Shown in pieces: positions 28,601 to 33,233 of a DNA stretch of 33,233 nucleotides. The position numbers and the translations under genes were made by a program. Origin of the DNA: Spirogloea muscicola (lineage: Eukaryota; Streptophyta; Zygnematophyceae; Spirogloeales; Spirogloeaceae); the NCBI GenBank assembly GCA_009602725.1, contig WELB01000401.1:1-33233 (forward strand), read 5' to 3'. Positions within the stretch are counted from its first letter, which is position 1. The number at the start of each line of letters is the position of its first letter. The notes beneath the pieces were generated by a model. That model saw nothing but the letters and a program-made list of their open reading frames with translations. It was not told the DNA's origin and searched no databases.

Positions 28601-31600
28601 GACAAGGTAGCTCAGCATGGATGCTCCTGCAAGATGTGGAGGCATATGATCGTCTAAGCCTTAACCGCGTACCTGATACTTGCCAAACGCATACATGAGG
28701 TGCTGCAGGATCAGCTGCAACCTTGGTATCAACTGCTCTCCTGCCTCCTGCTCGCGAAGTTGCTCAGGCAGCGAGCATGAGTTAGCCGACTTGGACTGTC
28801 AGAATTCACAATCACTCATCTATTTGTTCACTTTCAGATCCTGACTATTTGTCGTGTTGGAAGCACACAGACTTGACAAGAGTGTTGTGATGAACGTGTC
28901 AGATACCTCCTCCAAGGTGGCAAACGCGGAGCAGGCGGCCTCCTGGACGCACTTGTTGGAGTCCAAGATGCGCTTCAGGATGCCACTGAGGAGGCTGTCA
29001 AACTGCCCCTGACTGCCGACTTGCTGCTCTCCCTGCACATCAGAAGGCCGCAGTTGATCCAAATACAGAGGGGGGCAGGGCTTGAGAGACTTAGCCATGC
29101 GGAGGGGTTTAGGAAGTGAATCTATCACGGCTCTGAGGGCTGAGAATCAGACTATTGGACCCACATCATAACTTCACAGGTTAAGTATAGGGTCTGTAGT
29201 CAGGACAAAGTCTATACAGTGCTAACTCGTCCTCAACCACCAAGGAGGCACGTCAATCTCATTTAAACATGTATATGTGCGGGGCCTCAGGTCGACCTGG
29301 ATGATAAACTTGGCGTATCGTGATAATGTCCAGCACGTGATACTCCGCACAAGAGGGTGCTTGTCCTCCAACAATGGCAGCAGAAATGTCACAATCTGCA
29401 TGATGTCAGTACCAACATACAGATAAGCTCCTGACGCAGGCCACGAATCTCCCGCACAGATAAATAGAGCAATAAGCCGCAAGAAGGACCAGCAGAGGAG
29501 TGAATAGTGCAGTATAGTTGGCGACAAACTTGTCAATCATACCCAACAAGCCAAAATGGAAAAATAGCGAACACATTATGTTTGTGCCTCCTCAGACAGA
29601 CTGCCAGACCTGTGGTAAGACCGGCAGGAGGCCATTGATGCAACCCTCGGCAATGGCGCCCAGTGCCAGGACCGCCGCTTCCCTTTCTTTCCACGCACTG
29701 TCGCCTGCGATCGTCAGCCGAGTCTGCGAGAGCCACAGCTCCTCTATTTGTCAGCAGAAACTCTCCTTCATTTGTTCAGATCGCCAAGGCCAGTAGGAAG
29801 AGTGCGACCATACTGCCTATTATGCTGATCATCCTCTGGTTTCGAAAGTACATGCGTCAACACGCAAGTCCCACAACAAGCTAGCCAGCAGCTATGATGA
29901 AGGCATGAGCAAGCACAGGCGGGCATGCCTGCACAAGGGGCATGACGTGCGGTAGGAGCTCATCATTGAGCACGAGGGAGAGGATGTCCAGACCGGCGGC
30001 ACTGCACTTGCGGAGGTTCCAGGCACTAATGATCTCGCCATCATCCTGCATCGAGGAGGGTTATGACAAAGTATGGCTGAGCTTCTAACCACACCACTTT
30101 GATCAGACAAAGTCAAATTAATGAGTTCACCCCATGCTTTTAAGCATTGCATCAGCTATGCACAACGAGCTAGAACGCATTTGTTTGGGACTTTGCTTCA
30201 TCCCAGCAGACTTTTGGCTGTAGCCGGCTCTAACTCAGAATGCTTGCGAGCTGGTTGATAGCTGACCTCATCTTCCTCTGCTGCATCTGCACCATGCACT
30301 TTTGGTGTGTGGAAGCGAGGCTTCAGGTCCTGCACCGAGCAACGCAGCACACTGCTCCCCTCAGAATACAAGCGGCATACACTGTATGGAGCAAGTAGAC
30401 TGGGCAGTAAAGGCCTCCATGTAAATGGGCCTGAAAATGTAACGCAAGCTGTATCGGCGAATCAGCGACACGCTGGAAGCTGCAGCGTACCTGATCTCGA
30501 TCAGGTGCAGATTCATCCTCCTGCAGAACATCAAGGAAGGGCCGCCTCAGTTGCTAAGGAGCTCAACAATTGCACGCGGACACTAAGCTGACGGTGATGA
30601 CATGTTGACATCCCCATACTTGGCCCAGCAAAGCCTGACCTGTAGACCCCTATGACGCATGTAGTCCCTAACCCAGAAACTCTCAGCCTGCTCGAGCACA
30701 GCGTGAATGTGTACTGCATACAAGATAGCAAGAACTCCTGCAAGAGCAAGACCCCCTCAATAACAGGGGGAGACATATCATCCTCATGGGCCTCACCTCT
30801 GCTTCAAGGACAGCCTCGTCATCGTCGTCATAGACCATATTAGTCAGCAGAATCTGCACAGCAACGAAGTGTGAGGACAAGGCATCCAGTAAACCTTGCA
30901 GCCAGAACAGGGTGAGACTCTGCAAGCCTGCATCAGAGTATGCACTCCCACTGTGGACCTGAGTTCGACAAGAAAGCCTTGGTGAGTCGTTCGTGCGTAC
31001 CGCAATGAGACGCGGGAGGAAGTCACGCAGCAGCTCCTGCGGCTGGTCGCTCTCGCAGTACGCTGCCCTGGAGACCCGCCGCAGCTTGCGCACCGCATGA
31101 CACTCAGCCACGGCGGCAGGCTCCACATTACCGGCGGCCTATCGCTCTGGACTTTGGCCCCACCATGCTTAGAATGACGGGTTTTGACTGCAGAGTAGCA
31201 TTGCCGTTAGAAGATGGCAGTGGCAGGTGCTAATGACAAGCTTCAGAGTTCCCAAGCGCACCAGAACTCGCTCGCCTCCAGAGCAACTTCTGAAGAGGGG
31301 TCCTGCGAGGCCTGCAGCATGTACTCCGCCACGTTCTTCATGTGCGGCTGCAACCAGCAAACCAAGGTTGTCAGCAACACACGTACAGCAGCAGCTCCTT
31401 CAAGTAACCGTCCTCCATGAGCAATAGTGACTGCTACAGACACAGAAAAAGTCTTTGCATAACAGGCTTTGCACTGGGCCCTGTCAGTAACTCAGCAGCT
31501 CAGCACAAACACAACTGGAGCTCTCAATCCAGTTCGGCGAAGCCTTTGTGGACCGTCATGGCGGCAGAGCAGTATGACCTGCTCGCCTTAGGGAGCAACA

Positions 31601-33141
31601 GCCAAGAACTGGCATGACATACCTCCAGGAGGCTAGCCTGAATCTCGAGCAGCTGCACCAACGACGCGCACACCTGCAGGCGGCGCTCGGCAGCTCCCAA
31701 AGTCAATGAGGGCCGGCTGCATGCTCTGATTCGCTTCTGCCAACGAGCCAGCACAAGAGCAGACCTCTAATGCACTTGCAGCGACGGGTGAGTCGCTGAG
31801 CACAGAGGTGGCTGTCTCAGGACGAGGTGAACGGATCTCTCACCAGCTTCCGAACATCTGCAGAGGGATCATTGGCGAGCGCAAAGAGGCCCTGGAGGAA
31901 GGCTTCCTTGTTTGCAGTGAGCGCCTGCACAGGACCACGTGCATCGCCCCACAGCAGTGAGACAATGCTGCCGGCTCGCTTTATATGCGGGAATTGAGCA
32001 TGGACTGACGTGACTCGCTCAATGGGCACGACAACAGGAGGCTTCTGACGGACTCAGTGCCATGCAGGTTGCGGCCATCGACCTGGGGCATGCTCGGTAT
32101 GAACTCCTTGGTGCACTTGACAGCGAGCCGCCGCAGTGTTGCATGCGGCGACCCAAAAATCTGCCACGGCCATGCGTATAGGGGAGCGCTCAGCCCTCCC
32201 TCAGCTTGGCCCTCGTTGTGATTCCCAGCAGCACTCAGGTTGGCGTCACAAGTGGAGGCCCGCAGCATGACTCGGCACACGCCATGCTGCCAGAAGATAC
32301 CCGCCATGGCAGGAGGAGCACGGCGCTCAAGCCGACGCCTGGAGCCGGACCTGGAGGAAGCGCGGGAAGAAGGCGTTGACTGGCCGGCCGGACAGGCCCT
32401 CGACGTCCGCGTCCAGCTGAGTGGGCATGTCCTCGCAGACCTGCGGCAGCCATGCGAGCAACCACTGCCGCTCAGCGCCGGCTTGCGAGGGCGTCTGCCG
32501 GGCAGCCGCCAAGCCGGCAGCGGCGCCGGCGGCACCTTGGAGAGGGCGTCCAGCGCGCCCTCCATGTGGTTATAGTCGCCCGAGTCGAGGCAGGCGGCGA
32601 AGGCCTCGAGCGCCTGGGGCCAGGCGGCGCCGCTGCCGCCCTGCTCCAGGAGCGTGGACACGACGGTGCCGACGGTGGCGCGCAGCCGGCGGTCGGGCAC
32701 GCCGATGGCCGGCAGCAGCTCCGCCTTGACGTGCGCCAGCGCCGCCGGCTCGAGGCCGGCCGCGGACTTGAGGTGGTTCTTGAGCAGCAGCCCCGCGGCC
32801 TGCCGCACCTCCACCGCCTGGCCCTGCGCCGCTCGATTGGGGCCGCCGAGTCTTAGCTCCATGGCAGCAAGGCGGCACCCCTGAAGCGGCGCTGCCGGCG
32901 GCGGCGGCAATGGCAATAAATGGCGGCGGACCTCGGCGCGGGTGAGGACGAAGGCGAGGTAGGAGGGGAAGTCGGGCAGCGCGGCGGCGCGCTGGAGCTG
33001 CGCCACGATGGCGCCCTGGTCCACGCCCGGCTGCAGGTACGACGCCAGCAGGCCGCAGAGCTCGCGCACGACCTCCTCGCGCAGCGCCCAGGGCGCCGCC
33101 GCAGCCGACTCCGGGGATGCCGCCGCCGCCGCCGCCGCCAT
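25644..33141 (-). CDS. TRN1: Transportin-1 (karyopherin beta-2), nuclear import receptor
   Basis: HEAT-repeat import receptor for PY-NLS cargoes such as RNA-binding proteins, released by Ran-GTP in the nucleus. Minus-strand exons: 33141-32932, 32823-32536, 32440-32351, 32160-32083, 31924-31844, 31673-31623, 31347-31262, 31067-31001, 30853-30797, 30520-30491, 30329-30267, 30045-29929, 29723-29610, 29395-29297, 29032-28907, 28747-28673, 28582-28511, 28314-28204, 28011-27928, 27759-27652, 27537-27436, 27281-27219, 26993-26916, 26820-26749, 26625-26501, 26383-26332, 26187-26119, 26002-25943, 25730-25644. They sum to 2715 nt, 904 residues plus stop, near the usual ~890. Landmarks: [13 protein letters not shown] near the N-terminus; an acidic loop ([22 protein letters not shown]); [12 protein letters not shown] and [13 protein letters not shown], whose Trp residues correspond to the two cargo-binding Trp of human transportin; KLSRKYGI at the end. 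The intron after 29929 has a GC donor. Confidence 0.97.
32824..32931 (-). other. Transportin intron 1, frame-preserving
   Basis: Donor GAG|GTCCGCC and acceptor GCGCAG|GGC. The intron is 108 nt, divisible by three, and has no in-frame stop, so its retention would insert 36 residues between LTRAE and GQAVEVRQ. Splicing it out restores the family-typical [14 protein letters not shown] junction, so removal is the normal state. Confidence 0.85.
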
Positions 33142-33233
33142 GACGGCCGATGGCAGCTCCTGAGAGCTCGCCGCGCTACTCGGCTGACGCGGCTGGGCCA
33201 GGCGGCGGCAGCTGGGTCGCTCCTCGGCGCCGC
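33142..33233 (-). promoter_or_regulatory. 5' flank of transportin
   Basis: GC-rich sequence upstream of the transportin ATG to the window edge. It contains leader or core promoter, but no TATA box or defined element is visible. Confidence 0.3.

Overview
The window is nuclear DNA from a green plant lineage, most likely a streptophyte (charophyte-grade alga or early land plant). The evidence is intron-rich genes with GT-AG and occasional GC-AG introns, a plant-type SnRK1 beta-gamma (SNF4/KINbg) subunit, a plant-like transportin-1, and NAC-domain exons, a family known only from streptophytes. No prokaryotic operon, CRISPR array, rRNA or tRNA was seen. Two single N bases (12924 and 20849) look like collapsed assembly gaps.

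Layout. 1-4545 and about 13085-20011 are two diverged copies (A and B) of one locus containing a NAC-like gene and a long conserved 3' region. Copy A has intact subdomains A-D and a stop in subdomain E. Copy B has a frameshift and a stop in A-D but an open subdomain E. Between them, 4674-12900 is a graveyard of non-LTR retrotransposon pieces: 5'-truncated, head-to-tail, inverted and nested. They share a C-terminal zinc knuckle, a restriction-like endonuclease, a terminal LTRGY-type motif and a 3' tail able to form two hairpins. Several junctions carry target-site duplications, including a 72-bp insertion made only of the hairpin tail. Copy B carries a 2.5-kb fold-back insertion (about 14993-17471) in its last NAC-domain intron, built from two outward-facing retroelement 3' ends.

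20385-21240 is a gap-damaged stretch with a candidate N-terminal exon of a DUF455-like protein and unexplained GC-rich sequence. 21241-24562 (+) is the SnRK1 beta-gamma subunit in 13 recognised exons, with its extreme N-terminus missing or unresolved. 25644-33141 (-) is a complete 29-exon transportin-1 gene; its exons were resolved individually and sum to an open 904-residue frame. These two housekeeping genes converge tail to tail, about 1.08 kb apart. They are unrelated in function: one is an energy-sensing kinase subunit, the other a nuclear import receptor.
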